Source of the DNA: Morella rubra | Taxonomy: Eukaryota > Streptophyta > Magnoliopsida > Fagales > Myricaceae | Length of the DNA stretch: 64,000 bases | Assembly: GCA_003952965.2 (NCBI GenBank) | Contig: CM025851.1 | Location: 21,349,357 to 21,413,356 of the forward strand | Direction of reading: 5' to 3' | Shown here: positions 22,827-35,385 of the stretch, piece after piece | Numbering within the stretch: the stretch's first letter is position 1 | Layout of the letters: every line of letters starts with the position of its first letter | Notes under the pieces: model-generated | Seen by the model: the letters and a program-made list of their open reading frames with translations, nothing else | Told to the model about the DNA's origin: nothing | Database searches by the model: none | Translations under genes and position numbers: made by a program

Positions 22827-25277
22827 TGTAATAGCCCAGACCGTGAAGACCACAAGCGTTGTCTTATAGTAATGGACGCAGCTATTAAACTGAGGTTACG
22901 ACATATGAGAAGATCAACAAAGCAACAAGATACTAAGCAAAACACACGAAGGACCTTTTATTAATACCGAGGTATTACAAAAGAGGACACTTTCTATAAT
23001 GTACATACTAAAGAAAACTGGTGGAAAAACTAAGAAAACATAAAACCTCTACTCTTTTCCATCAGAATCACTTAAGTTTGTCGGACATGCTGACAAAGTC
23101 ATTTGAGTTTGGGGTAATCCACCAATGACCCCGGTCTTCCATCAGAACATCTAAATCATTAGTGACATAGACACGAAATGATAACGCCAGAATGGTCCAT
23201 CCATGTCGTATGACCTTTGTAAACTCACCTAAACATATTTCAGACATCTGCTAAAAGAATTTAACAAACAACGGTGAGTCCAAATGACTCAGTAAAGCTA
23301 GTGGTTAGTACAACAGAATAGCAGATAGGATAAAAGATATTGAAGAAACTCGTTCATCAATAAAATCTCAACAGAAGAAGAAAGTAAATGAAAAGACTCA
23401 GTTTTCTAAAAATGATCTTTTCCTTTTTCATTTTCAATTTCGATCACCACTACTCTCACTCCCAGAGTGAATCACTTGGCCAGAGTGACGGGTTACAAGT
23501 AACCTTCCGTATCTTTGCAGCAGTACTCCAGAGCACAATACGGCCTCAAACTCCCAGAGTGAGTTATCTAACAAAGGATCTTTCCGCGTAAGACGGAGAG
23601 GCCAGAATGTCACAACAAGTGAACACATCCTCTTGTGCACAGTACTGTCACGTCTTCACAGTATTACGTTAAGTATGCATGTCTCATGTCAACGCCCATA
23701 CATATCATTCATGATATGCAACACCTTAACCATACTTGAACATCACAATATTCCTTTCCAACGTACAAGTTAAGTATGCATGTCTCATATCAATGCCATA
23801 CATCTCATTTATGATATGCAACACCTTAACTCGTTTCCATCATCACAACATTATAAAACATTTTTCAAAGGAAAATGTTGTGAAGGCAAAAACAACACTT
23901 TGATTTCTCGGTTAAAAACCGGCTTAATCACCACGTAGAAAATACCAATTTTGACATGAAAAGTATTGAAATCATAAGGAAAGAAATATGTTCAAGCTTT
24001 GAAAAACAACTTTTGGAAGAAATTTTGAAAAGAAACGGATCAAAGTTGAAAAACAACTTGAAAACGAATCGAACTTTGAAATGATACTTTTTCGAAAGGA
24101 CGAGCTTGTTCTTCGTCAAGAACACGAAGAACATCAAGAACAATAGGAAGAATAGAAAAACACTAATAACATCAAGAGATGCTAGAATAATAAAGACAAG
24201 AGATTCACAAAATCATCTTGAAAACTTGAATCGAAATCAAAGATAACCAACTAAACTTTACCTCTAAGCGTGCTTGATCTTCGCTAAACTTTTTCCTTCT
24301 CTTTCTACCATTTCACTTCACTCTTGCTCTCAAGATTTAACTCACAAAAATTCAGATTGAATGGTGTACTCTTCAAAGGTTGAAATCCACCCTATTTATA
24401 GGAAAACACAGCCGGTTGCATTCCGACACGTGTCCGGCCTAACTAGGCTAGCTTTGGTGAGTCACTGGCTACATTTCTCTCCTCTTGATACCTAGCAACC
24501 TACAGCAGCTGCATGGAAAGGCTATGGCCGAAATTTTCACTATAGCTTGGGTGAGTTGCCGCCTAGGTCTACCGGTGGTCGACACCTTGAGCTACCTAGG
24601 TCCTAGCCTTTTTGGTCGTGCTTTTTGTATCGATTTGTAGTGCTTGTAGCTTTGATTTGTCGTGCTATCTAGCCCTTATAGGTGTCACTCTCTAGGGCAG
24701 CCGAAATTTCCTTTCTCAATGGCCTAGTTTTGTTAATCGTTCCACTAATTTTTCGATAATCGCAAATCAACCTAATTGCTTTCAAGAAATCGACCTACTT
24801 GCCTTCTGAAAAATAAAAAGTCTCCAAATTTGAACCATAAACTCATGGATGAACTCCCAACATATTAAAAGAATAAAAATCATGTGGTTCGGTTTTCAAG
24901 ACAAAAACGTCCTACTTGCTTAAAAAATTAAATTGATCCAATACGAGCTTCTCAACATTCTGAATAACAACCTAGTTGCACGCGAACTCCAAATCTCACT
25001 TAATCATGTCCTAATCAAGGTTTTGAGATAAAAACGACCTACTAGCTTAAAAATTTAAATTGATCCAATGCGTACTCCTCAATCTCTTGAACAATAACTC
25101 AATTGCATGTGAACTCCAATTTTCACGAAATCATATCCTAATCTAGGTTTCGAACTTAGTATCTCAAGTACTAAATACTCTCTCTTAGTCACTAAATATA
25201 CCCTAATCTCACTACTAATTACAAACAAGAGAGCATAAACAATATGCATGTGATGTTTGAAAGCTCGGGGTATGACA
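22827..25277 (-). mobile_element. Gypsy-type solo LTR (TGTCATACCCCGAG family), copy 1
   Basis: On the minus strand it starts TGTCATACCCCGAGCTTTC at 25277 and ends ..GGTCTGGGCTATTACA at 22827. A perfect 5-bp target duplication, catgc, flanks it (22822-22826 and 25278-25282). It is 2,451 bp with no pol, so a solo LTR. It contains an internal tandem duplication (phrase aagtatgcatgtctcat at about 23672 and 23769). Long stretches such as 23460-23900 are nearly identical to 48167-48600 in copy 2. Confidence 0.85.
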
Positions 25278-26030
25278 CATGCTCCTATTTCATAAACTTA
25301 AAGTTCAATTCAAACCGCATAAGAATCAAATTTGAAATGTGTCATTAAAAGACCTCCGAACTAAGAAAGAAATCTGGAACATTTTACCTAGTGTCCAGTT
25401 TACACACCAAATTTTAACGCACGAAATTTCTCTCTAAATGTTTCCCTTTCATAAACTTAAAGTTCAAGCTATAACCCATTAAAATCCAATTTGAAATAAT
25501 CCCCTAAATGATATTCAAAACAAGCAAAGAGTCTGGGATGCACAAGGCTGGGTGACTGCTCGACATCTAAATTTTAAAAATTCATAACCATAAATTTTTT
25601 TTGAAATCCTTGGTTTTGAAAGAGATTTCAGATAAAATTGATTTGGTATCAAAACAGTACAAGAATCAGCATAAAAATAGTCCTTGATGAGACTTTATTC
25701 CATAGAACTTAATTCTTTTAGTAGAATAGTTGGTTTCAAATCGATTTCTTGAATCTTTATATACTAAATCACACATGCAATAAATTATATCTAATCTAAA
25801 CAAGTTTCTAAACACTTTGATACACAAACACAATCAAAACAACCAAATCTCCATAAAAAATCCCTTCCTCTTCAGTTTGACAACCTATAACTATTTTACC
25901 TCGATTTCTTTCAATTTTTATGATGTTCTTCACCTCTCCTTGACCTTGTGCACAAACCCAACTCTAGATTATTACATGCAACCAAAACAAATAAAGATTC
26001 TAAGTAATTCTCTCAAAACTTACTGAATTA
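25278..26030. repeat. Degenerate periodic repeat, right part, then AT-rich DNA
   Basis: This continues the sequence interrupted by the solo LTR. It has further degenerate copies of the 'cataaacttaaagttcaa' phrase at about 25292 and 25453. No gene. Confidence 0.45.
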
Positions 26031-26310
26031 CCAAAGAAATCTACGAATTCTTCTTCTTCTTCTTCGTTTCTTCTTTGTCTTCCTCCTTTCACACTTCTAA
26101 CTCACTCTGTCTATCTATCTCTCTCTCTCTCTCTAAGTTGTTGTATGTGTAGAATGAAAAATGAGAGAGGAATGGTTGACGAAGGAGAAGAAAGAAGAGA
26201 TGGGAGGGCAATTGACTTAATTGACCCAACCTTGTTTCTATCGCTTGTGCCCATTGGGTCTTATGGACAACACATTTAAATCTTGTAAATTTTCTCTCCA
26301 TTCTTCATGT
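26031..26310. repeat. Simple-sequence tracts (TTC)n and (TC)n
   Basis: ttcttcttcttcttcttcg at about 26047 and a ctctctctctctct run at about 26116 lie in a pyrimidine-rich patch. The 70-codon minus-strand frame across it is compositional. Confidence 0.6.
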
Positions 26311-26990
26311 ATTTGAAATTCTACCCTTCATTCACCTTAGTTAAACATTCGCACTCAAATTTTAATGTAAAACTCATAAATTAAATTTAAGGTACTTGGA
26401 TTTTTTTGTAAATTTATAATTTAGCTATAAAATTTCAAAATAATGAGACTCTAATCTCTAAAAGAATTTGAAATATACTGTATCATACAAAAAAAAAAGA
26501 TCTAAAATCAACATGCTTATTTCAAGACTAGCACACAATATAAAATTTGGATATTAACAAAATAGACCAAATAAATGTAAAGTAAAATTTTACCATGGAC
26601 ATAAATTTTAAATTAAACTATACATTTTCTTTTTAATAATTCAGGATAGTGCAACACTTATGAGTGACAAAGTAAAATTTCAATGTCTAGATCAACATGG
26701 ATGGAAATCTAAACTGATCGACGCTACTAGTCTTTAAGTCGGGGTCTCACATTGTGTTTCTCATTTTGTTACACTCCTTTAAACTTCAAAATTACTATCT
26801 AACATGCTTAGGGTTATTTATGTTATAAACACACTTGGGTTTTTATTTGTGACTAATATACTTTTCACGGACATACTTAGGTTTATATTTATTATTAACA
26901 CACTTTGGTTATTTAAAACATAGTAATAAATTGAATGGTATGAGTTATAAAAAAAAAATAGGTCATTAAAAACTACTCGGATGGCTAGAT
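26311..26990. other. AT-rich spacer, nothing recognised
   Basis: No coding motif, terminal repeat or RNA gene was seen. Confidence 0.5.
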
Positions 26991-28191
26991 AAGCATTAGA
27001 CGATTTACTGTGAGGTCAAACGGGGTCGTATTGTATAAAACAATTGTCCAGATGGCATTTGTTTCCATCCGGATGGATTCGTTTATAATCATTTGCTTGC
27101 ATGTATATGTAGAAACGCTATCGTTTGGGGATGCAAACGGTGTCATCAACTGTAAGAAAGCCGTGTGGATGTAAATGTGTTATGCAGACGGAATAAAATT
27201 TTAGGCGGCAATGAATTGTCTCAAAAACTTAAACACGTAGGTGTCTGCACGTGCTTATCACAGACTGTGTGAAGTAATGGGCAAAATTTGTAGAAAATTT
27301 GAGATTTGAGGAAAAGGAGAAGTCAGGAGCTGATTTGGGCGTTCAATCTATCTGAAAAGGGGGTGGAAGGAGCAGCTCAAGGAAGATTTCATATTGGATT
27401 GCATTTGAGGTTAGTGGGTTTAAAGTTTTATTGATTTTAGGATGAAAAAATGGATTTTAGGATATCAAAGCATTTGTTTTTCAAATTTCTAGGTTCTAAA
27501 TGATAATAATGGAAATTGGGGATAGTTATGATGTTGATATGTTGATTTGTTTGCGATTTGGGATGATTGACATGTGATTTTTGGGTCAATTCGTTGAAGA
27601 ACTGTGTTCTTTGACAATCGCAATCCAGACAGATTATGGTCCATCCGGACTCTCTTGTTTTGTTCGGACGCATTGCTAAGGTGTCCAAATGCCCATTTGT
27701 ATTGTTCAGATGGTGTTAACTCCGTTCGAACGATTTCTGGCTATTATGTTTCATGCATTCATTTAGTTGCCTTAACCCCGTTTAAGAATTACACCAATGC
27801 GGATAATGAACTTTGTGTAATTCTTGAATTGTCCACGTATAGATAGTTTTAGTTTACAATGTCCGCAATGTATGTAATTGTGTCTGCTATTGTGATAGAT
27901 ATGTTTGGAAATTTCGATGCAAATCTCCTTTGTCTTTTGGATACACATTCAGCATTGAGCTTACACACTCGTTTTAAATAGTAGGTGTTTATGCTCAATG
28001 TTGTAGGCGTGTATCTGGGGACTAAGGGGAAATGCTGTCGAAATTTCTAAAGCATTGGTCACAATGGTCGGGTCAATTACGTGGAGTATGTGATATTGTA
28101 AACTTGAATAGGATATGACCTATCACTCGAATAAATTGGAGTTGGGTGTGAATGTCATGATCGTTTGCATTTTTGTTTTTGAAGGAACAAT
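26991..28191 (+). promoter_or_regulatory. 5' region of the CACTA transposase unit
   Basis: It contains repeated motifs of the subterminal type (gtccagatgg, catccggatgg, gtccatccggac, gttcggacgc, gttcgaacg) at 27045-27090 and 27625-27735, just upstream of the transposase start. In this superfamily such motifs bind the TNPA-like protein. Here that role is inferred from position only. Confidence 0.4.
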
Positions 28192-31100
28192 ATGGATAAG
28201 AGCTGGATTTATGATGTTGATAGACACAAAAGTGTGAAATATAGTGATAGTTCGAGATTTTATGAGTGTTGCCCGTAGTTATGCAGATAGTCGTGGAGTG
28301 AAAAGATGTCCATGTAAGAGATGTACGAATGTGTTGTTTCAACGTGCAGACGAGATGGAGGATCATTTATTCATAATTGGGTTTGACTAGAGTTACACTC
28401 ATTGGGTATTTCATGGAGAGTTAATTTCAGAACTTTCTGACCGGGTAGTGACTTTAGAACTTGAACCGAGCGGTGAGGATTATGAGGGAAACATATATAA
28501 TGATATGAGAGACATGTTAGAAGACTTTGAGGTGGGAGCAACGGTTGATGGGAACGCTGGTCAAAATATGCCGGGTCCTGAAACAAATGAATCAGGGTCT
28601 GGAGACGAATTTTCCCCATATACCAAGTTATGGGCAGATCCTGAGAGAGAGTTGTATCCTGAGTGTAAGAAGTACTTGATGTTGTCCTTCGTTGTTAGGT
28701 TACTCATGTGAAATTGAAAAATAATTTGACTGTAAATGTGTTTGAAGATGTGTTGGGGTTGATAAAAGATACGCTGCTCAAGGGGGAGACACTTCTTAAA
28801 TCTTATTATGAGACAAAAAAGTTAAGAAAGAATTTGGGATTTAGATATGATAACATACATGCGCGCTTAAATGATTGTGTATTGTTTTGGAAGGAGTACA
28901 ATGAGTTACAAAAGTGTTCATCGTGTGGGGTAATGTGGTGGAATTACAGTCAGAATAGCAAATTAAAGGTTCCTCAAAAAGTGCTACAACATTTTCCCTT
29001 GAAATCGAGGTTACAACGGTTGTTTCTATCAAAGCAAAGAAAAATGGATATGCAGTGGCACCAAGAGAAGCGTGTGGTTGAAGATGGGGTGATGAGGCAT
29101 CTTGCAGACTCTGTGGTATAATAGGACCTTGATAAGAATTATGAATGGTTTGGTCGGGAATCTCGAAACATTTGGTTGGGTTTGGCATTTGATGGGTTCA
29201 ATCCATTTGACAACATGAGCTTATCGTACAGTATATGGCCAGTGGTACTAATTCCATACAATATGCTGCCCTGGAAGTGTATGAAGGATTCAAGTTTCAT
29301 GCTCTCATTGCTTATTCAGTCCAAGAAATCTCGAGAATGATATTTACATCTACTTGCAGCCTTTCATAGATGAGTTAAAGGACTTGTGGGAAAATAGAGT
29401 GCATACGTAAGATGCAGCGGTGTCAAGTTCATTCTAGTTACATGCTGCTTTGCTTTGGACACTGAATGACTTCCTAGCTTATGGAAATCTCTCGGATTGG
29501 AGTACGAAATGACGGTTAGTATGCTGTAATTGCAATGCGAACACAATGTCGTTTTAGTTGAAACATGGGAACAAATATTATTTTTTGGGACATCGTCTGT
29601 ATTTGCATACGTGGACGCATGATGTGGACATATTTGATGAGAAAAAAGAGTTTAGATTAGCGCCTGAAAAAGAAACTGGAGAGGCGATACTTCAACAATT
29701 TGCATCGGTACCGTTATGCTCATTTGGAAAGACTTAGAAGAAGAGAAAATGGGCTGAAAATGAGTTAAGTTGGACGATGATCAGCATATTCTTTGAGTTG
29801 CCGTACTGGTCAGATTTGAAACTTCAACATAATTTGGACGTCATGCACATAGAGAAGAATATTTGCGATAATGTATTGGGAACTTTGCTGAAAGTAGATG
29901 GTAAGACGAAGGACAATGCTAGTGCTCGAAGGGATTTAGCATTAAAAAGAGTTGCATTTGTAGGTTCGGGGTTAGCATGAGGTGATGCCTCAAGCATATT
30001 TTACTTTAACAAAAGATGAACGTAAGAACTATTGTGAATGGCTGAAGGGTATTAAGTTTTTGAATGGATACGCCTCTAACATATCGTGGTGCGTGAATAT
30101 AAAAGAAGGGAAGATAATGGGTATGAAGAGCCACAACTCACACGTCTTGTTAGAGTGACTGTTATCGGGAATGATACACGGGTTATTAGGAAAAGAAGTA
30201 TGTACAATGTTGACTGAGTTGAGCTTATTCTTTAGAGACTTGTGCTTAAGAACAATACATTTAGATGTTGTGGACCAGTTAGAGAAGGACATCGAAATGA
30301 TTCTTTGCAAGTTGGAACATTTATTCCCTCCATCATTTTTTACTATTATGGTTCATTTAGCCATTCATTTACTTCAGGAAGTGAAACTTAGGGGTCCAGT
30401 TCAATTTCAGTGGATGTATTCAATGGAGAGGTACATGGGGAAGCTAAAGCGTTTCGTTAAGAATAGGGCACGATCTGATGGCTCCATAGTAGAGAGTTAT
30501 GTGTTAAATGAACATCTAACTTTTGCTTAATGTATCATGGTACGGTTGAGACGAGATTCAATACAAAAGACTAGAATTATGCTGACATGGATGATCGAAC
30601 TACTCCGGGTTGTCATTTTTCTGTATTCGCTCAGAATGTTTGCCCACTGGGGGCTAGTAGGGGTCACTATTTGGATAGAAAATAATTTACAAAAGCATAG
30701 TGGTATGTACTCAACAACTTTTCGAAAATCAGTCAACATATAGAATAAACGCATATTACAATCATTGCTCATTTAAACACTTATCAATTCTTGATATTTT
30801 AATTTGTTATAAAATATCTTATTTGATTATAGTGAGCACTTGGAAGAGATGAGGTGACAATTGCCAAAAAATGTAGATAGTAGGCACGAAGAAGGATTTC
30901 TTTTATGGTTTAGAAATTGGGTATTTATTTAATTTTGTCTCTTTTATATTTTCCATTTTATTAGTCTTTTTTTTTATTCTCATTAACACGTGTTTATTAT
31001 TTTAGATTCAAACTATATACAATTAAAATCCGACCTCAGTGTCAGATGATTTGTATGCATTAGCATCTGGTTCGGATCAACGGGTACTTCCATATTCTGG

Positions 31101-31746
31101 GTGTGTAGTGAATGTAGTTAGGTTTCACATGGTTCTTGGTGAAAAATTTCATAGTACTTAGAATAGTGGTGTGGTTGTTCTAGGGGACCATTCTGGAGAA
31201 GACGTTGATTTTTATGGCCAAGTCGTGGAGATTTACACGTTGCGTTATTTGCGCCAGAATTTAGTTTATTTATTCAAATGTGACTGGTTTGACTTGAGTA
31301 CTCAAAACTTAGCTCTTGATAAAAGTGGTTAGTTTGTTAGTATTAACACATTCCGAAAGTGGTACAAAGACGACCCGTTCGTGTTAGCGTCTCAGGGGAA
31401 TCAAGTGTTTTATATTGATGATATGAAGTTGGGTGGTCACTAGAAGATTGTTTAAAAGATTACCCGTAGAAACACTAATGATATTTCACCTATTGAAGAG
31501 GAAGCTAGTGAAGATGGAGAAGGACCGTCGAACCATGAAGCATACCAGGAGAATGAGTCTATTGAGGTTTTTGTGGACTTTAGCTCATTTGACATGATCC
31601 CGTTGACTAGAAACGACGTCGAGGCTTATGTGCCGGTAACTGATGAAAGTGGTCTACAACAATGTGAAATAGAAGGAAGCGATGATTCCTCGGAATTGTT
31701 CATTGAAGATTTTAGTGATTTTGAAGAATTTGACTTTGAGGACTAA
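28192..31746 (+). pseudogene. TNP2-like CACTA transposase, degenerate
   Basis: Domains occur in the family order. The transposase-associated domain (from MDKSWIYDVD at 28192) has a CPCKRC motif and, after a stop, the HWVFHGE motif. A helical linker with LYPECKKYLM (28650) follows. The TNP2 core includes a CSSCG pair (28918), a WLGLAFDGFNPF block (29175) and SIFFELPYWSDLKLQHNLDV then MHIEKNICDN (29785-29880). DUF4218 follows (30171-30530: FFRDLC, HLFPPSFF, MYSMERYMG), and DUF4216 with an acidic tail ends at the stop at 31744. Several in-frame stops (28279, 28390, 29120 and others) and frameshifts rule out function. It would catalyse cut-and-paste transposition. Confidence 0.85.
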
Positions 31747-31861
31747 AGTAACTTTATCGTTTCAATTTACTTTGTGTTTCTATTTTATATTCATTTTGAG
31801 TAACATAATTCGTTGTGGTTTTTTTCAATAATATTGATTTATTGGGTCACAGGACGATATC

Positions 31862-33016
31862 ATGTTAGCGGGAGGAAAACATCTTTGGTGTGATTTATCG
31901 GTTCAAGCTAAGAGTATTCTCTATACACTAACAGCGTTGGGTCCTTCGCTTAGAGATTGCAACGAATTACCGTCGCCTACCACAGCTAGTCCAATGGGCA
32001 CCCAAAGTAGTTGTCTGTGTAAGTATCTTACCTCATCAATCTTGATTAAATATTATGAATTTTAAATTTCTATGCTAACTAAATTTTAAATTTATTATTC
32101 TTCATTTGTAGCGACATCTGAAATCAAGCACGGAAGGGGTAGTACACGCAAGATTGCATTACTTAAGGCTTGTACTAGAAGAAAGCTGATTGTCCATATC
32201 CCTGATGGACATACGGGCAGTGATGACAAGGCATTCTTGATGCTCTCAAGTCATATTGATGTACTCGTTCGACATCATGTCCCATTTCAGACGAGTAAGT
32301 AAAGAGAGGTCCCCGATCAGATTCAATCATGCGTGATGAACTGAGTGTTGGTAAGTATAATTTATTAAATTTTAATTGCGTAAACTTTTATATATACTAA
32401 TTGTTATATATGTTAAGAATGACTTCCAACTAGATTATGACCGACCCGAGGATCGCATCACTGTGACGTCTAGTATGAACATAGCATGCAGGATGCATAG
32501 AAATAAAATGTACCAACATTACTTGGTGTTCAATTCCAAAGAAGAGGTGTTACAGCACCCGTATCCCGAGATGAATAAGGAAGAATTGACTTGTTTCTAT
32601 AATTTATTTGTGAGCGAGGAATTTCAGGTTAAAAATTTTTATTTGGTCCTGAATCTTTATTTTAGTTTATTATTAATTCTCGTAACTATTGTAAATATAC
32701 AATGCAGAGAAGAGTGCAATCAACCTAGAAAATAGAGCTAAGCTGAAGATTATACACACATCGGGAGCGAGGTCCTTCCAACACGCGAGTATTGTTAGTA
32801 AGTAATAAAGACGAAGAAGAGTATTAGAAGATGATGGAGGAGCAGCAACAGATGAAAGAAGAAGAGCATCAAAAGATGATAGAGTAGTAGCAACGGAACC
32901 TAGTAGAATAGAAAGAACAGAGGATGGAACTAATGGAATAACAAATGCATGAGCAGATGAAGGAGCACATTAGACAGCTAACATCTCATGTGGCACCCAC
33001 ACGAAAATTTAGGTAG
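31862..33016 (+). pseudogene. TNPA / Transposase_24-like CACTA accessory protein, degenerate
   Basis: Four exons with canonical junctions are readable: 31862-32018 (donor gtaagt), 32112-32350 (donor gtaagt), 32418-32628 and 32708 to about 33016. Exon 2 has RGSTRKIALLKACTRRKL, then DGHTGSDDKAF. Exon 3 has the LDYDRPEDR block and 'KEELTCFYNLFVSEEFQ'. Exon 4 continues ENRAKLKIIHTSGARSF, then a Gln/Glu/Met-rich coiled coil. This order fits plant transposase family PF03004, the DNA-binding partner that recognises subterminal repeats. Stops occur in exon 2 (near 32300) and in the coiled coil. It follows TNP2 in the same orientation, the normal CACTA arrangement. Confidence 0.75.
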
Positions 33017-33179
33017 ATTATGTATTTTCACTAACTGATCAGTACTTATCAATTATGTGTTTTAGTTACTTTAATGACATTACATATTTGTTGACATTTT
33101 ATTATTGTTATGAATATTGAATATCTTTCTATTTGTATTATTTGTAAATTACTTTTAAATTTTTAATTAAGTTAATTCA

Positions 33180-33878
33180 AATACGTAACAAAGGGTTCAA
33201 ACAGTAACAAGGCCGTCCGCACGATTTTGTTATTAAGATGTGCGCACGTATAACAATCCGTCCGCACACTTCGCATGAAATACCGTCCATCCGCTGGGTT
33301 ATTCTTTTGTGCACACGGTCCTTAATTAACAATCGTTTGAATGTTAAGACAACACGTTCCCACTGGTTCAACAGACTAAGTGTTCGCACTAACGGGGTAC
33401 GTGTTCGAACGGTTTTTGTGATGACAAAAAACTATTTCCCCATAAATAAAAAGCGGTGATGATGCCTTTATATTACTGTGCCCACGTTTTTATGTTTTTG
33501 TGTGGACATTTGTATATTACCGTGTGCACGTATATTCCATGACAAAATGTATTTCGTCACATTGGACCAAATGTTCGCACTCCTCATGCGAGCGTATGGA
33601 GAGTACGTTTGCACCCCTCATGTGAACGAATGGAGGGTACTGGGCCATGAAGATTTTGAATTTCATCAATGTAGCAAAAAATCGTTCAAACGGTACATGT
33701 TTCCATTTGGACAGTTTTGAGCAAGGAAACATGGAAATAGTCACCTAAAACCTTTGCTGACAAGCTTTAGGTGACAAACCGGGTGACAACTCGTTTTGTC
33801 ACCCAAAACCTTTGGTGACTAAATATGCACTTTGGGTGACAAAATTTTTTGACACCCAAAGTGCATTTTCTTGTAGTG
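33180..33878 (+). mobile_element. CACTA right subterminal repeats and terminus
   Basis: Motifs tccgtccgcac, cgttcgaacgg, gttcgcac and atgcgagcg recur from 33210 to 33700. Then paired inverse phrases (gtcacccaaa / tttgggtgac) lead to TTTTCTTGTAGTG ending at 33878. The structure mirrors 6221-6660. Confidence 0.7.
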
Positions 33879-34615
33879 TCTAATAATGTTCATAGTTAAA
33901 AATGCGGCATAATTAGTCTATCAATCCTTTTGTTGAACTTCTTTTTGTTTTGATCTCTTGGTTTTAATTCTTCTATTGCGAGTCATAAGGTTTTGGATCC
34001 AATTTAATCAAATTTATTGCTATCATCAAAAAATTGATTTTAGACAAAGCCAACAAGAGATAGAGGGATCAAGGTGGAAAGGGCTGAACACTACTAATTG
34101 CGGATACCACTCGACACGACCAAGCCACATGCTTGAATAGGTTGGAGGATGCCACTTAACTCCAAAGCAAGAGACACTTGCAAAAATGATCTTTGAATTA
34201 AATGTTCTACTTCGTTATTTTGGATTATCATTCATATATAGAGATTCATTACATCCATGTCAAGTTACAAAATAATGAGATAATAAAGTCTAGACAATTC
34301 CCAACAAAAGAAATTAAATGCACTTTGAAATTCGCTGATTTCTGCTAGTCCTGTTGACTAGTAGTAAAAATGTCATAATTTCTTTAAAAATTTTTAAATG
34401 GCTCGAGGTCAAGTGAATTTGAAACTAGAGACTTAGAACTTTCTAATGATATATATGCCTTCTAATTCTTCATAAATTGTTCTACAATTCAATTTTAATT
34501 TTTCATAGAAAATGCATGCTCCTGATTCTCCCCTTCTTGAAAAGAACTCGCCTTTATGTTTGAATTCAGATCTTCTTAAAGAAAATGATTCAACTTCTTG
34601 AGCTCTTCACCTGAA
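33879..34615. other. Spacer, probably decayed gypsy DNA
   Basis: AT-rich, with no domain of its own. It lies just downstream (in minus-strand sense) of the gypsy integrase fragment and probably continues that element. Confidence 0.4.
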
Positions 34616-35069
34616 ATCCATGCATTTTCTCAATTCGGTTTCCATGCTATAAAGTGAGCCAACTTGGAGAAACGATTCACCACCACAAGTACACAATTAA
34701 ACCCGTGTTGTGATAAGTTTTCCGAATGAGCATTAGGGATTGGTAAGGGTTATTAATAATAACCAGCCTTTTGACACACTAGACATTTTTGCACAAATTG
34801 AGCAACATCATTTCACCGTAGGCCATAAGTACTACAACTTCACAAGAGCTTCAATTTTGTCCCTTCCAAAATATCCATCAAGTCCTCCAATATGCAATTC
34901 TTCAATGACAAATAATCTTAATGAACCCTCTAGCAAACAGAGTTGATTACCTTTGAATAGACAACCATTGATTAGCAAATAGTCTATTCTCTCCTCATCA
35001 TTCAAATCCTTCAATGCTTTTAAAAAGAATTGATCTGAAACATAATATCTTGGTAAGAGATCAAACATA

Positions 35070-35385
35070 GTGATCTCATAACAGAAAGTTTTCAACAAGC
35101 TATGTAGTCGACTCAAAGCATCAACAACATTGTTTGATGATCCAGCTTTGTGTTGTAGAACAAAAGAGAACTTTTCTAGGTATGAAACCTAGCTAGCATG
35201 ATGAGAATAAAGCTTTGTAAGAGCTCAAAACCAATGATTTCATAAGAGAGAGTTTTCAACAAGCTATGTCGTCGACTCAAAGCATCAATAACTTTGTTTG
35301 ATGATCTAGCTTTATGTTGTAGAACAAAAAGAGAACTTTTCTAGGTATGAAACCCAGCTAGCATGACGAGAATAAAGCTTCTTAT
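35070..35385. repeat. Tandem duplication in gypsy pol, ~165 bp unit
   Basis: The phrase gttttcaacaagctatgt.gtcgactcaaagcatcaa.. and the following gaacttttctaggtatgaaacc.agctagcatga.gagaataaagctt occur at 35070-35215 and again at 35235-35385. Confidence 0.75.

Larger units (their letters stand above)
6221..33878 (+). mobile_element. Probable single CACTA element, dead and split by nested insertions
   Basis: A CACTACAAGAAA terminus at 6221 faces a complementary TTTTCTTGTAGTG terminus ending at 33878. Both ends continue with related gtgacaaaattttt / gtgtcaaaaaatttt sequence. The flanking triplets are tcc and tct, a 3-bp target duplication with one mismatch. Transposase genes of the right type and orientation lie near the right end. 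Similar short motifs (ttcggacg, tccggacg, ttcgaacg) occur at 6330-6600, 9590-10530, 27000-27730 and 33190-33720. Against this, 27.6 kb is long and the interior is full of other elements. Two separate relatives, each missing one end, would look the same. Confidence 0.45.
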
